From a bacterium (GTDB lineage: Bacteria; Chloroflexota; Dormibacteria; UBA8260; Bog-877): a stretch of 9,556 nucleotides of DNA. The stretch is taken from positions 1 through 9,556 of the forward strand of contig JAJYWT010000108.1 of the NCBI GenBank assembly GCA_021791345.1. The letters run 5' to 3'. The translations under genes and the position numbers were made by a program. Numbering within the stretch: the stretch's first letter is position 1; the number at the start of each line of letters is the position of its first letter. The notes beneath the pieces are model-generated. The model had not been told where the DNA came from. It ran no database searches and worked only from the letters and a program-made list of their open reading frames with translations. Positions 1 through 7,000 of this stretch are shown here, piece by piece.

Positions 1-162
1 GACCCCGCCCCAACCTCCGAGCACCCGAGGACACCCGCCGACCCTGGACCGTCCGTCTGCTGGCCGTCCGTGGCGGTCCGGCCAACCCCTCAACTCCAAC
101 TCCGACTAAATGGATACCCCTAAGGTTCACTTATCGGACAGTGACTGAGCTACCATCCCGGA

Positions 163-1227
163 GTGCCCAGGAGAACCCGCAGAACCCCTGCCTGTCCCAC
201 CAGCGACCGGCTGGCCCAGGGGATGGTCCAGGTCGCCCGGCAGGCCGCCGAGGCAGCAGCGCGCCGCCACGAGCCCGCGGAGCTGCAGCTAGGCGGGGCG
301 GGCAGCGCCGCCCGTGACTACGCCGAGGCCTCCCGCAGCCCCGCCACCCGCCGCGCCTACCGAACCGCGTGGCGGCTTTTCTCGGAGTGGTGCGCAGGCC
401 CAGAGGCGCCCCCAGGGACTCAGCCCCTCCCGGCCAGCCCGCTCCTCGTGGCCGCCTACGCCGCGCGCCTCGCCCAGCTGGGGCGCCGGCCCAGCACGGT
501 CGCCCAGGCGATGGCCGCCATCTCCGTCGCCCACCAGGCGGCGGGGCATCCCTCACCCACCAGAACGGCCGGGGTCCGGGCGGTGGTCGCCGGCGTCCGC
601 CGGACCCATGGGGCGGCCACGAGTGGCAAGACAGCGCTCGAGACCCCAGCCCTGCGGGAAGCCCTCTCCGCCATCCCCGAGGGCACGAGCCGGGGGATTC
701 GCGACCGGGCGCTGCTGCTGCTCGGCTTCGCCGGCGGTTTCCGGCGCTCCGAGCTCGCCGGCCTGGACGTCGGGGACCTGGAGCTGGTCCCCGAGGGCCT
801 GCGGATCCGCCTGCGCCGCTCCAAGACCGACCAGGAGGGCCGGGGCCGGCTGGTCGGCATCCCCTGGGGCCTCCACGGGGAGACCTGCCCGGTGCGGGCC
901 GTCCAGGCCTGGGTGGAGGCGGCCGGGGCCGCGGAGGGGCCCCTCTTCCGCACCGTCGATCGGGCCGGCCGGATTCTGCCGCTGCGCTGCTCGGAGCGGG
1001 CGGTGGCCCGGGCCGTGCAGAGGGCTGTGCGCGCCAGCGGCGGCAACCCCAGCAAGGTCGGCGCGCACAGCCTCCGGTCGGGGTTCGTGACCTCCGCCGC
1101 CAGAGCCGGGGCCCCTACCTGGGCCATCCAGCTCCAGACCGGGCACCGCTCCCTCGCCCAGCTCCACGCCTACGTGCGCCCCGCGACCTTGTTCCAGGGG
1201 AACGCTGCTAGGTACGTGGGGCTGTGA
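163..1227 (+). CDS. Tyrosine recombinase / phage-type integrase
   Basis: A 354-residue tyrosine recombinase, which cuts and rejoins DNA through a covalent 3'-phosphotyrosine. An N-terminal core-binding (SAM-like) part spans about residues 50-150 (including SPATRRAYRTAWRLFSEWC), and the catalytic domain spans about 155-345. The catalytic set is complete: Arg194 in GFRRSEL, Lys221 in RSKTD, His302 and Arg305 in HSLRSG, His328 in TGHRS, and the nucleophile Tyr337 in HAYVRP, nine residues after His328 as usual. The start is a GTG at 163; the first plausible ATG is at 223 (residue 21), and the first ~45 residues are low-complexity, so the ATG is a real alternative. No excisionase or phage gene is adjacent. 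The downstream neighbour is an IS fragment. The family call is secure. The substrate site and the element it belongs to are unknown; it resembles stand-alone actinobacterial integrases rather than XerC/XerD, but that is inference. Confidence 0.88.
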   Translation: MPRRTRRTPACPTSDRLAQGMVQVARQAAEAAARRHEPAELQLGGAGSAARDYAEASRSPATRRAYRTAWRLFSEWCAGPEAPPGTQPLPASPLLVAAYAARLAQLGRRPSTVAQAMAAISVAHQAAGHPSPTRTAGVRAVVAGVRRTHGAATSGKTALETPALREALSAIPEGTSRGIRDRALLLLGFAGGFRRSELAGLDVGDLELVPEGLRIRLRRSKTDQEGRGRLVGIPWGLHGETCPVRAVQAWVEAAGAAEGPLFRTVDRAGRILPLRCSERAVARAVQRAVRASGGNPSKVGAHSLRSGFVTSAARAGAPTWAIQLQTGHRSLAQLHAYVRPATLFQGNAARYVGL

Positions 1228-1308
1228 CTATTGGGCCCACTGCGGCATCAGCAGGAGTGGCAATTAATGCGTGCTAGTCGCGGACATGTTGAATAGCGCG
1301 GATTGGGC

Positions 1309-1328
1309 GCTCTCCTGGCCCAGAGAGC
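1309..1328 (+). terminator. Weak hairpin after the integrase gene
   Basis: A perfect 6-bp stem GCTCTC/GAGAGC with an 8-nt loop lies about 80 bp past the integrase stop. There is no T-run after it, so a role in termination is only a guess. Confidence 0.2.
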
Positions 1329-1346
1329 TATTCCTCGAGGGTGCGG

Positions 1347-1526
1347 CTCTTTTCAAGGGACGGCACTCGCCCCCGGAATCGAGTTGCGGAGGTAGCGAGA
1401 CTGGTGGACCCGGCGTTTCTCGCGGAGGAGATGGAGGCGCCAATGCTCCTCGAAGTCGCCGTTGGTCCGCAAAGCCCGGAGTCTGAGGACTGCTTCGGCA
1501 CCCGCCAAGCCCCAGCGCGCCCCGGT
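1347..1526 (-). pseudogene. 3' fragment of an ISKra4-type transposase (copy 1)
   Basis: This stretch reads on the minus strand as the last ~58 residues of an ISKra4-family transposase (GARWGLAGAEAVLRLRALR, then EKRRVHQSRYLRNSIPG), with its stop at 1353-1355. It aligns without gaps to 5161-5340, with about ten differences by eye over 180 bp (about 94% identity). Homology to copy 2 stops abruptly at 1526. No catalytic residue (two Asp and one Glu of the family) is present, so this is a dead remnant. It sits 38 bp beyond the inferred original stop of the dioxygenase gene, so the fragment landed next to that gene rather than cutting into its core. The sequence left of 1347 does not match the corresponding flank of copy 2, so neither terminus of the IS can be drawn here. 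Confidence 0.85.
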
Positions 1527-1564
1527 CGGCACCAATGAGCGTGTCGTCTTTCGTTCCGGCGCCA

Positions 1565-2292
1565 TCAGGGGCCGTCGTGGAGCGGAATACCCAGGGTGTA
1601 CCGTTTCCCAGAACGGACACGCCGTGGCGCACCGGCACTGCCGACCAGCCTCGCTGAGTCGGGATCGGTCGATCCCGGGTGGTGAACACCATGCCCTGGA
1701 GATATGGGAGCGTCGTCGACGTTCCCCGAGACTGCGCCTGCGGGCGTTGCTCCACTAGGAGGAGCTCACCGCCGGTGTGGTCCTTACTGGGTTCGGTCAG
1801 ATTGATGACCACCTGGAGCGGAAAAACGAGGTCGCCGTGGAGGTCGCAGTGCAGTGCGTTCCAATCACCCGGGCCATACTTCAAGATGAGCGGGGTCGGC
1901 TTGGCCTGTCCGGCACGGTGACACTGATCCAGCCACTCGTTGAGGGTTTGGGGCCAGGGGGTGGGCCGGCCGAGCTTGTCGTACCAGTCCCGGGCGATTG
2001 GGAGCAAACGCGGATATAGGCCGTGGCGCAGCTCGTTGACGGCCTCGGGAAGGGGGTTCGCTAAGTAGCGGTACTCGCCATGGCCGAAGCGGTACCGCCC
2101 CATGACGACCGTCGCGCGGAAGGCCTCGTCCCGCTCGTACAGCTTGATGAACTCGCGGGCGTCGGCCTCAGTCAGCAACCGTGGGAGGAGAGCGCAGCCG
2201 AGGACGTCCAGCTCCGAGGTGACTGCCCCCCAATCGGCGGCATCGACCCGCCGCTGGTACGCGTAGGGCGTGCCGGTGGCCTGGGCGGTCAT
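1565..2292 (-). pseudogene. Fe(II)/2-oxoglutarate dioxygenase, frameshifted near its C-terminus
   Basis: A non-haem iron dioxygenase of the double-stranded beta-helix fold. The ATG at 2292 overlaps the ogt stop (ATGA). Visible iron ligands are His148 and Asp150 (NALHCDLHGDLVFPL) and the distal His223 (PVRHGVSV); a DHTGGELLLVEQRP segment lies between them. After residue 228 (about 1600-1611) the reading frame slips. In the next frame the expected ending RYTLGIPLHDGP followed by a TGA at 1565-1567 is present, so one base appears to be missing in GGGAAACGG. The lost segment holds the Arg of RYTLG, probably the basic residue that pairs with 2-oxoglutarate. As written, translation runs on out of frame through the neighbouring IS remnant to 1264. 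Next to ogt, a repair or alkyl-damage role is likely, in the broad sense of AlkB; the exact substrate is unknown. The gene is either a recent pseudogene or carries a sequencing error. Confidence 0.8.
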
Positions 2293-2903
2293 CGCTGCGC
2301 CTCCAACTTGAGCAACTGGCGCTTGATCTCCGGGCCGCCGAGGTAGGCGCCGAGCTGCCCATCGGAGCGGATCACCCGGTGGCAGGGGATGACGACCGGC
2401 AAAGGGTTGGTGGCACACGCCGTGCCGACGGCCCTTACGGCCTTCGGGTTGTGCACTGCGGTAGCCACGAACTGGTAGCTGGCCGTCTCTCCGTAACCGA
2501 TGGCCGGCAGGTGGGACAGTACCGATCGACGGAAGCCGGTCGAGAGGCGGAGGTCGATCGGCAGGTCGAAGGTTCTGCGCCGTCCGCCGAAGTACTCCTC
2601 GAGCTGGCGGGCGACCTCGTCGAGGCGCCGCGGGGCGCGGAGGATCCGGGGGCTTATCTTGCCTGCCAGGTTGGCGAGCACCGCGTCGAGGCCCTCGCGC
2701 TCGTAGGCGACCCGGACCAACCCGTTCGGCGTTGTCGCCAGCAGCAGCGTGCCGACCGGCGTATCGAGGGTGCGGTAGGCGACGTCGAGCAGATCATCGG
2801 CAGTGGCGTGCTCGACGAGGCGGGCATGCAGGCGGCCCAGAGCATCGGCGTCGGCGCTGCTGTGGGTGGCGAGCAGGTGGCGCAGCGGCTCGGGTGTGGT
2901 CAT
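2289..2903 (-). CDS. ogt: O6-alkylguanine-DNA alkyltransferase (methylated-DNA--protein-cysteine methyltransferase)
   Basis: A suicide repair protein that moves the alkyl group from O6-alkylguanine (and O4-alkylthymine) in DNA to its own cysteine. It has 204 residues. The active-site motif PCHRV gives Cys174, followed by GAYLGG. The DNA-binding helix-turn-helix lies around residues 134-165 (AIGYGETASYQ to KAVRAVGTACATNP), with Arg157 placed as the intercalating 'arginine finger'. The ribonuclease-H-like N-terminal part starts near residue 41 (VAYRTLDTPVGTLLLA). Before it is an extra predicted-helical ~40-residue extension, absent from minimal Ogt proteins. The ATG at 2903 overlaps the sigma-factor stop by ATGA, and its own TGA overlaps the next ATG the same way, so translation of all three genes is probably coupled. 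An in-frame extension upstream to 3083 would run inside the sigma gene and lacks family-like sequence, so I reject it. Family call secure. Confidence 0.95.
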   Translation of the reverse strand: MTTPEPLRHLLATHSSADADALGRLHARLVEHATADDLLDVAYRTLDTPVGTLLLATTPNGLVRVAYEREGLDAVLANLAGKISPRILRAPRRLDEVARQLEEYFGGRRRTFDLPIDLRLSTGFRRSVLSHLPAIGYGETASYQFVATAVHNPKAVRAVGTACATNPLPVVIPCHRVIRSDGQLGAYLGGPEIKRQLLKLEAQR

Positions 2904-3376
2904 GGTCTGTCCTCCCGGCCGAGGGTGATACGAAGTTTGGCGATGCCGTCTGCGGCGGCACGCCGGGCGGCGGCTTCGGTGCTGTCGAGCACCTCGGCGA
3001 CCTGCGCGTAAGGCAGGTCGGCGAGGTAGTGGTAGGCGATGGCGGCCCGCTGCTTGGGCGGCAGCTCGGCCACGTCTCCCCATAGGTCGAGGTCTGTTGG
3101 TCGTCTGTCCAACGAGGGCTGCTCGGGGAGGCTGTCGAGAGGGACCGGCGCCCGCCGATTGGCGCGTAGCCGGTCGATGGCTTTGCGGTGGGCGATGGTG
3201 ACCAGCCAGCCGCGAATGTTGCTGTCCGGTCGTAGTTGGGGGTAGGCGATCAGGGCCGCCAGGAACGTTTCCGCCCAGGCATCCTCGGCGTCATGAGGAC
3301 CGACCATGGCGCGGCAGACGCGGAGAACGACCGAGCCGTGGTCCGCCACGACCTGCTCGAATGGCGGCAAGCTCAC
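2900..3376 (-). CDS. ECF-type RNA polymerase sigma factor
   Basis: A 158-residue sigma-70-family protein of ECF size containing only regions 2 and 4. Region 2 (about residues 5-72) carries DAEDAWAETFLAAL and NIRGWLVTIAHRKAIDRLR, which bind core polymerase and the -10 element. Region 4 (about 100-150) carries LPPKQRAAIAYHYLADLPY, AQVAEVL and AAARRAAADGIAKLR, a helix-turn-helix for the -35 element. It is the first gene of the operon with ogt and the dioxygenase, overlapping ogt by 4 bp. The start is a GTG at 3376 with GGGAAGG 5-11 bases upstream. No anti-sigma gene is adjacent, which is unusual for ECF factors. An ECF-like promoter, GAAACG-16 nt-CGTGTC, lies 64 bp upstream, so self-activation is likely but unproven. 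The protein could also work as a sigma-derived DNA-binding regulator; the conserved region 2 argues for a true sigma factor. Confidence 0.88.
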   Translation of the reverse strand: MSLPPFEQVVADHGSVVLRVCRAMVGPHDAEDAWAETFLAALIAYPQLRPDSNIRGWLVTIAHRKAIDRLRANRRAPVPLDSLPEQPSLDRRPTDLDLWGDVAELPPKQRAAIAYHYLADLPYAQVAEVLDSTEAAARRAAADGIAKLRITLGREDRP

Positions 3377-3439
3377 GACGTGCCTTCCCGCTGGAACGGA
3401 ATGGGTCTCAGCGGGAGGGCCGCGGGGCCGACCGGCCAG

Positions 3440-3467
3440 GACACGCTCATACCCCTACTAACGTTTC
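3440..3467 (-). promoter_or_regulatory. Candidate autoregulated ECF promoter
   Basis: On the minus strand GAAACG (3467-3462) and CGTGTC (3445-3440) are separated by 16 bases. This fits the general ECF promoter pattern of an AAC-type -35 and a CGT-type -10. It faces the sigma/ogt/dioxygenase operon, and the start codon is 63 bp past the -10 element. Found by eye only. Confidence 0.4.
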
Positions 3468-3475
3468 ACACGCCT

Positions 3476-3545
3476 GGTTCGTGAGGTGCGAAGCCCGGGT
3501 GGGCACGTCACCTGGAAGTTTCTTGCCCCGGCGATCTCACGAACC
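3476..3545. repeat. 10-bp inverted repeat in the divergent intergenic region
   Basis: GGTTCGTGAG (3476-3485) and CTCACGAACC (3536-3545) are exact reverse complements, 50 bp apart. They lie between the sigma-operon promoter candidate and the MFS start. The left arm abuts the -35 element. This could be a paired operator or a long hairpin in the exporter leader; the function is unknown. Confidence 0.45.
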
Positions 3546-3570
3546 CGGGGGGCTGGAGCGTTGGCCTCAT

Positions 3571-5028
3571 ATGACCGCATCAAGACCGCTTGGCCGCTCC
3601 CGGCCGTCGGCCATCTTGGCAGTGTTGCTCGTCGCGTCATTCCTGGTCTCTGCTGACTCCACCATCACCAACGTCGCCACTCCGTCGATCCGGGTGAGCC
3701 TTGGGGCGTCGGGAAGTGCCGTGCAGTTCGTCGTCGGTGGCTACCTGGTAGCCTACGCGGTCCTGCTGATCACCGGCGCCCGGCTCGGCCAGACCCACGG
3801 CTACAAACGACTGTTCCTCACCGGCGTCAGCGCATTCGGACTGTGCTCGCTTGCCGCCGGAGTGGCTCCCGACGTCGGCGTGCTGATCGCCATGCGGGTC
3901 TTCCAAGGCGCCGCGGCGGCGCTGATGCTCCCGCAGGTACTGACCGGCATCCAGCTCCACTTCGACGGTGAGCGGCGCAGTCACGCCATCGGCCTACACG
4001 CCGTCGCTCTGTCGGTCGGCGCCGTCGCCGGGCAAATACTCGGCGGCGTCCTCATCTCCGCCAACATCGCCGGCCAGACCTGGCGTCCAGCGTTCCTCAT
4101 CAACGTCCCGATCTGCCTCGCCGCGCTGGCGTTCGGGATTAATGTCCTTCCCGCCGACGACCGCCACACCCGCAGCTGTCTCGACCTGCCCGGCGTCGCC
4201 ATCCTGTCGATTGCCGTGCTCTGCCTGGTCGTCCCACTGACCGTCGGCCCCGACACGGGATGGTCGGCTTGGACCGTGGGGGCCCTCGCCGCCAGCATCC
4301 CCGCCCTCACGCTGTTCGTGCATCACCAGCGGCGAGCGCTCCAGCGCGGCCACGTACCACTGGTCCACGTTGCGATCATCTCCCGCCCAGCGATCGGCCT
4401 CGGGATGATCGGCCTTGGCAGCTCCTATGCGACCTACTTCGCGCTGCTGTTCACCCTCGCCCAATACCTCCAGACCGGTCTGCACCACAGCGCCCTGTTC
4501 TCGGGGCTGATCCTCGTCCCCTGGGCTGCGGCGTTCGGCCTCGCCGGGCAGACCCGCCGCCATCTCCCCGCACGGCTGCTACCCACTCTCCCGGTCGCTG
4601 GGTTCGCGCTGCTCGCCATCGTCTACCTGGCAATAGGCGCCGGCGGCCTCGCGGCAGCGCTCTCAACGCCGCTGCTCGCGATCCTGTTCATCCCCGGCGG
4701 GTTCGGCTTGGGGCTGCTTTTCACCTCGCTGCTCGGGCACGTGATGGGCGCGGCCCCCCAACACCACGCCGCCGATATCAGCGGCGTCAGCGCCACGGTC
4801 ACCCAGATCGGCGGGTCGCTCGGGGTCGCCGGCTTCGGCACGCTCTACCTCACCTCCGCCCACACCGACAGCCCCGGTCACGCCTTCGGGATCACCGCCC
4901 TCGCCCTCGCAGCCACCGCCTTCATGGCCAGCATCCCCACCTATCTCGCGATCAGAGCGGCTGCCGCCGAGCCAACGCCCACTCAGCGAGTCCCCGCGCC
5001 CGCCATCCAAGAACCCCCCATCACGTAG
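3571..5028 (+). CDS. MFS drug exporter, DHA2 (14-TM) type
   Basis: A 485-residue inner-membrane proton-coupled antiporter of the major facilitator superfamily. After a short basic N-tail, TM1 contains DSTITNVATPSI (the DHA2 'D-x-x-I-x-N-x-A-x-P' signature with Asp29). The loop 2/3 motif A is GARLGQTHGYKR (69-80). Motif C-like GAVAGQILGGVL (about 150-161) and WRPAFLINVPI (171-181) mark the antiporter half. The later half has about eight further hydrophobic spans, and the tail is short and Pro-rich. I chose the ATG at 3571 because TM1 begins 12 residues on; a weak GGAG lies 12 bp before it. In-frame starts at 3481 (GTG) and 3361 exist, but the latter overlaps the sigma gene. It is transcribed divergently from the sigma/ogt operon. 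Likely substrates are hydrophobic or cationic toxic compounds; the specific one is unknown. Confidence 0.9.
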   Translation: MTASRPLGRSRPSAILAVLLVASFLVSADSTITNVATPSIRVSLGASGSAVQFVVGGYLVAYAVLLITGARLGQTHGYKRLFLTGVSAFGLCSLAAGVAPDVGVLIAMRVFQGAAAALMLPQVLTGIQLHFDGERRSHAIGLHAVALSVGAVAGQILGGVLISANIAGQTWRPAFLINVPICLAALAFGINVLPADDRHTRSCLDLPGVAILSIAVLCLVVPLTVGPDTGWSAWTVGALAASIPALTLFVHHQRRALQRGHVPLVHVAIISRPAIGLGMIGLGSSYATYFALLFTLAQYLQTGLHHSALFSGLILVPWAAAFGLAGQTRRHLPARLLPTLPVAGFALLAIVYLAIGAGGLAAALSTPLLAILFIPGGFGLGLLFTSLLGHVMGAAPQHHAADISGVSATVTQIGGSLGVAGFGTLYLTSAHTDSPGHAFGITALALAATAFMASIPTYLAIRAAAAEPTPTQRVPAPAIQEPPIT

Positions 5029-5160
5029 CCCGGACTCGAACCTGTCAGCGAAGCACCATGATTGAACCGCAACCAGACCCACCGCCGATGCCCGCACTGC
5101 GTGTTCCCGGTCGCAGCTCGAGCGCTCCTTTGAGGGGGGTCCGTCTCGGTAATGGTGTAA

Positions 5161-5340
5161 CTCCCTTCAAGGGGCGTCACTCTCCCCCGGAATCGAGTTG
5201 CGGAGGTAGCGAGACTGGTGGACCCGGCGCTTCTCGCGGAGGAGATGGAAGCGCCAATACTCCTCGAAGTCGCCGTTGGTCCGCAAAGCCCGGAGTTTGA
5301 GGACTGCTTCGGCACCCGCCAAGCCCCAGCGCGCCCCAGT
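5161..5340. repeat. Direct-repeat partner of the 1347-1526 ISKra4 fragment
   Basis: This 180-bp stretch is the 3' end of the transposase copy at 5167-5967. It matches 1347-1526 without gaps at about 94% identity, in the same orientation. The pair encloses 3.6 kb holding the sigma/ogt/dioxygenase operon and the MFS exporter. Homologous recombination between them would delete or circularise that block. Confidence 0.85.
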
Positions 5341-5967
5341 GAGATCGAGGCGATCCTTGACCAGGTGGCGGCACGTGCCCTCGATGACGCCACTGGCAAT
5401 GGGCCATCCCTCCTGCAGCGCCTGAGGGTAGCCCAGATACGGCCGCTTGTTGAGCAGATAGGTGGCGCAGGTGTCAACGCCCTCCCGCCGGGCTGATGCC
5501 AGGCCGCGCCGGGTGGCGCTGCGGCGCATGGCCCCGGCCACCTGGCTGGCCTTGCCTTTGAGGACTGCCATGGCCTGGCTGCGCACCCAGGCCTCTGCCG
5601 CCGGGTCGCCTTCCGCATGGAAGCACCAGGCGGCCTTCCAGAGGTACTCCAGTACATGGATGAAGTCGACCACGATATGCACCGTCAGTTGGCGCTTGCG
5701 GGCTTCACGGTTGATCAGGTCGATCTGGTGGTTGTTGCCATCTACCAGGGCGATCCAGGTGCGCTGGTGATCGGGGTCACGGCGCTCGGCCTCCGCGAAG
5801 ATCTGCGCCACCACGGTGGCGGCGTCGTCCACGACGCTGGCCGTCACCCACTTCGCCTTGGCTTTCGGGCCCGGTGGGGCCACTTCTTGGTCATCGGGTC
5901 GCCGCAGAATCTGCTCTGGCGTCCGGGGAACCGGCGCGAGATCGTAGACGCAGCCGACCTCCGCCAT
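5167..5967 (-). pseudogene. ISKra4-family transposase, N-terminally truncated (copy 2)
   Basis: These 266 residues form the C-terminal half of an ISKra4-family transposase, a DDE enzyme that cuts and joins IS ends. Visible parts are LVDGNNHQIDLI (Asp76), VDFIHVLEYLWKA (Asp101) and the Glu-bearing SGVIEGTCRHLVKDR (Glu196), then GARWGLAGAEAVLKLRALR. The ATG at 5967 is almost certainly internal: family-like residues GEKGNRKR continue in frame upstream of it, but sequence resembling the family is soon lost and a TAG occurs at 6049-6051. Full-length members are roughly 450-500 residues, so the N-terminal half, including the first catalytic Asp region, is missing. The copy is therefore inactive unless helped in trans. 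It lies tail-to-tail with the MFS exporter. The region 5137-5160 just past its stop (GGGGTCCGTCTCGGTAATGG) may be the IS terminus, but no inverted partner is found upstream. Confidence 0.85.
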
Positions 5968-6260
5968 CCGTTTGCGATTCCCCTTCTCTCCCCTGAGGTG
6001 GAACGGGGCTGACGCGACCTCAAGCCCCCGCCTCGACCTCCACCCGGTCTACCACTGCCAAGAGAGCCGCAGCCGGGCCCACAGGGCCTGCAGCGTCCCG
6101 GAGCCCGCCCGCGACGCCAGCCTCGACCTTCCCGCCCCGGCCTCCTGACCCCCTGCACCTCCCACTTCAGCCACAGATACACGTGGCACTTCCAGCTGCG
6201 GAACTCCGGTCAGTCAGGCGGTGTTGTGCTCCGTCGGCGGGCGTCCATTCGCTCTTCGAT
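5968..6260. other. Gene-free, GC-rich stretch upstream of the broken transposase
   Basis: The first ~25 bp still encode ISKra4-like residues on the minus strand. Beyond that the reading frame is closed by a TAG at 6049-6051, and I see no family-like protein in any frame, no RNA gene and no clear repeat. It probably holds the decayed or replaced 5' part of the IS. Confidence 0.4.
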
Positions 6261-6298
6261 GGGGTACAGCCAAGATAAGCCTGAAAGGTGCAGTAGCC
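6261..6298 (+). repeat. Tn3-type 38-bp terminal repeat (copy 1)
   Basis: It starts with GGGGTACAGCCAAGATAAGC, identical over those 20 bases to 7158-7177, and matches 33 of 38 positions of that copy overall. GGGG at the outer end and 38 bp length are typical of Tn3-family ends. The orientation places the element to its right, yet what follows directly (from about 6301) is the middle of an MFS gene. Confidence 0.6.
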
Positions 6299-6300
6299 GC

Positions 6301-7000
6301 CGTCCAGCGGCGGGGCTGGTCAGGCTGGGGCCCGCGCTGCGGCTGAGCTTGCTGTAAGGGGTTGGCCGCAGTGGCCGGCATCACCGCCCTTTGCGTGGTC
6401 TTCTTCGCCGTCTATGGCCCTGTCGAAGTCGCCCTCCCGGTCCTGGTGGCGTCGGTGCTTCACGCCGGAGCCGGCGCCCTCGGCGGGTACTGGACTCTCT
6501 TCTCCGTTGGCGCTGCCGCGGGGGCGCTCGGCGCCTCTCGGCTGGAGCGCTTCGGTATGTGGCAGGTGATCGTCGTCTCGGTGGCCGGCTGGGGGATCTG
6601 CTTGGTACCCCTTGGCCTGGTTGACTCGCTGGCCGTGGGATTCGGGGCACTGGCCGCAGGCGGCTTCTTCTACGGCCCGTTCTTGCCCTTGAAGGCATCG
6701 ATCATCCAGCGCAGCGCCTCGCCCAACGACCTCACCGCTGTCGCCGGTGCCAGCGCGTTGTTGACCACCCCCGCCGCGCCCATCGGAACGGCACTCGGCG
6801 GACCGATCGTCGCTGCCATCGGAGCCCGCGCCACGCTCACCGGATCAGGACTGGTCACTGTGGCTGCTGCGAGCCTGGCAGCGGCAGTGCTTATTGGGCG
6901 GAGGATCCGCCGAAGAAGCGACCGGCACGAACTCGGGGCCGACGTCGAACCATCCGAGGAGTCACATGACGTCCATCAGCATCCGCAAGCGAGGCCCTAG
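6301..7000 (+). pseudogene. C-terminal half of an MFS transporter (broken)
   Basis: From a TTG at 6362 a 212-residue reading frame encodes about six hydrophobic spans typical of the second half of a 12-TM MFS protein: AVAGITALCVVFFAVYGPVE, then YWTLFSVGAAAGALGASRLE, then FYGPFLPLKASIIQRSASP, and a charged tail. Just upstream, in another frame, RPAAGLVRLGPALRLSLL is followed by TAA. This looks like the loop before TM7 of the same protein, so a frameshift or small indel occurs around 6350-6362. The first six helices are absent: similarity starts only 3-5 bp after the Tn3-type repeat ending at 6298. A half transporter is unlikely to work. It belongs to a different MFS subgroup from the exporter at 3571 (resembling macrolide-efflux-like 12-TM proteins), so it is not a duplicate of that gene. 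Confidence 0.75.

Noticed and set aside
314..1211. Long alternative frames over the integrase, rich in Pro, Arg and Gly
   Set aside because: They are shadows of a high-GC gene; only the 163-1227 frame shows family motifs.
1264..1564. The 3' part of the long minus-strand reading frame (2418-1264) as a novel C-terminal domain of the dioxygenase
   Set aside because: It is an out-of-frame reading of a spacer and the ISKra4 remnant, entered through the one-base slip near 1600-1611.
2648..2663. Minus-strand GGCAAGATAAGCCC inside ogt, similar to part of the Tn3-type repeat
   Set aside because: Only about 14 bases match, it encodes conserved Ogt sequence, and no GGGG end is present, so this is coincidence.
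5028..5050. Minus-strand GGTTCGAGTCC resembling a tRNA T-arm next to the MFS stop
   Set aside because: The flanking bases do not form a T-stem, and no matching acceptor, anticodon or D-arm is found upstream; a chance match or at best a tiny attachment-site relic.
4260..5300. A 346-residue plus-strand frame running from the MFS gene into the ISKra4 copy
   Set aside because: Its composition is Arg/Pro-rich shadow sequence and it crosses two unrelated elements.
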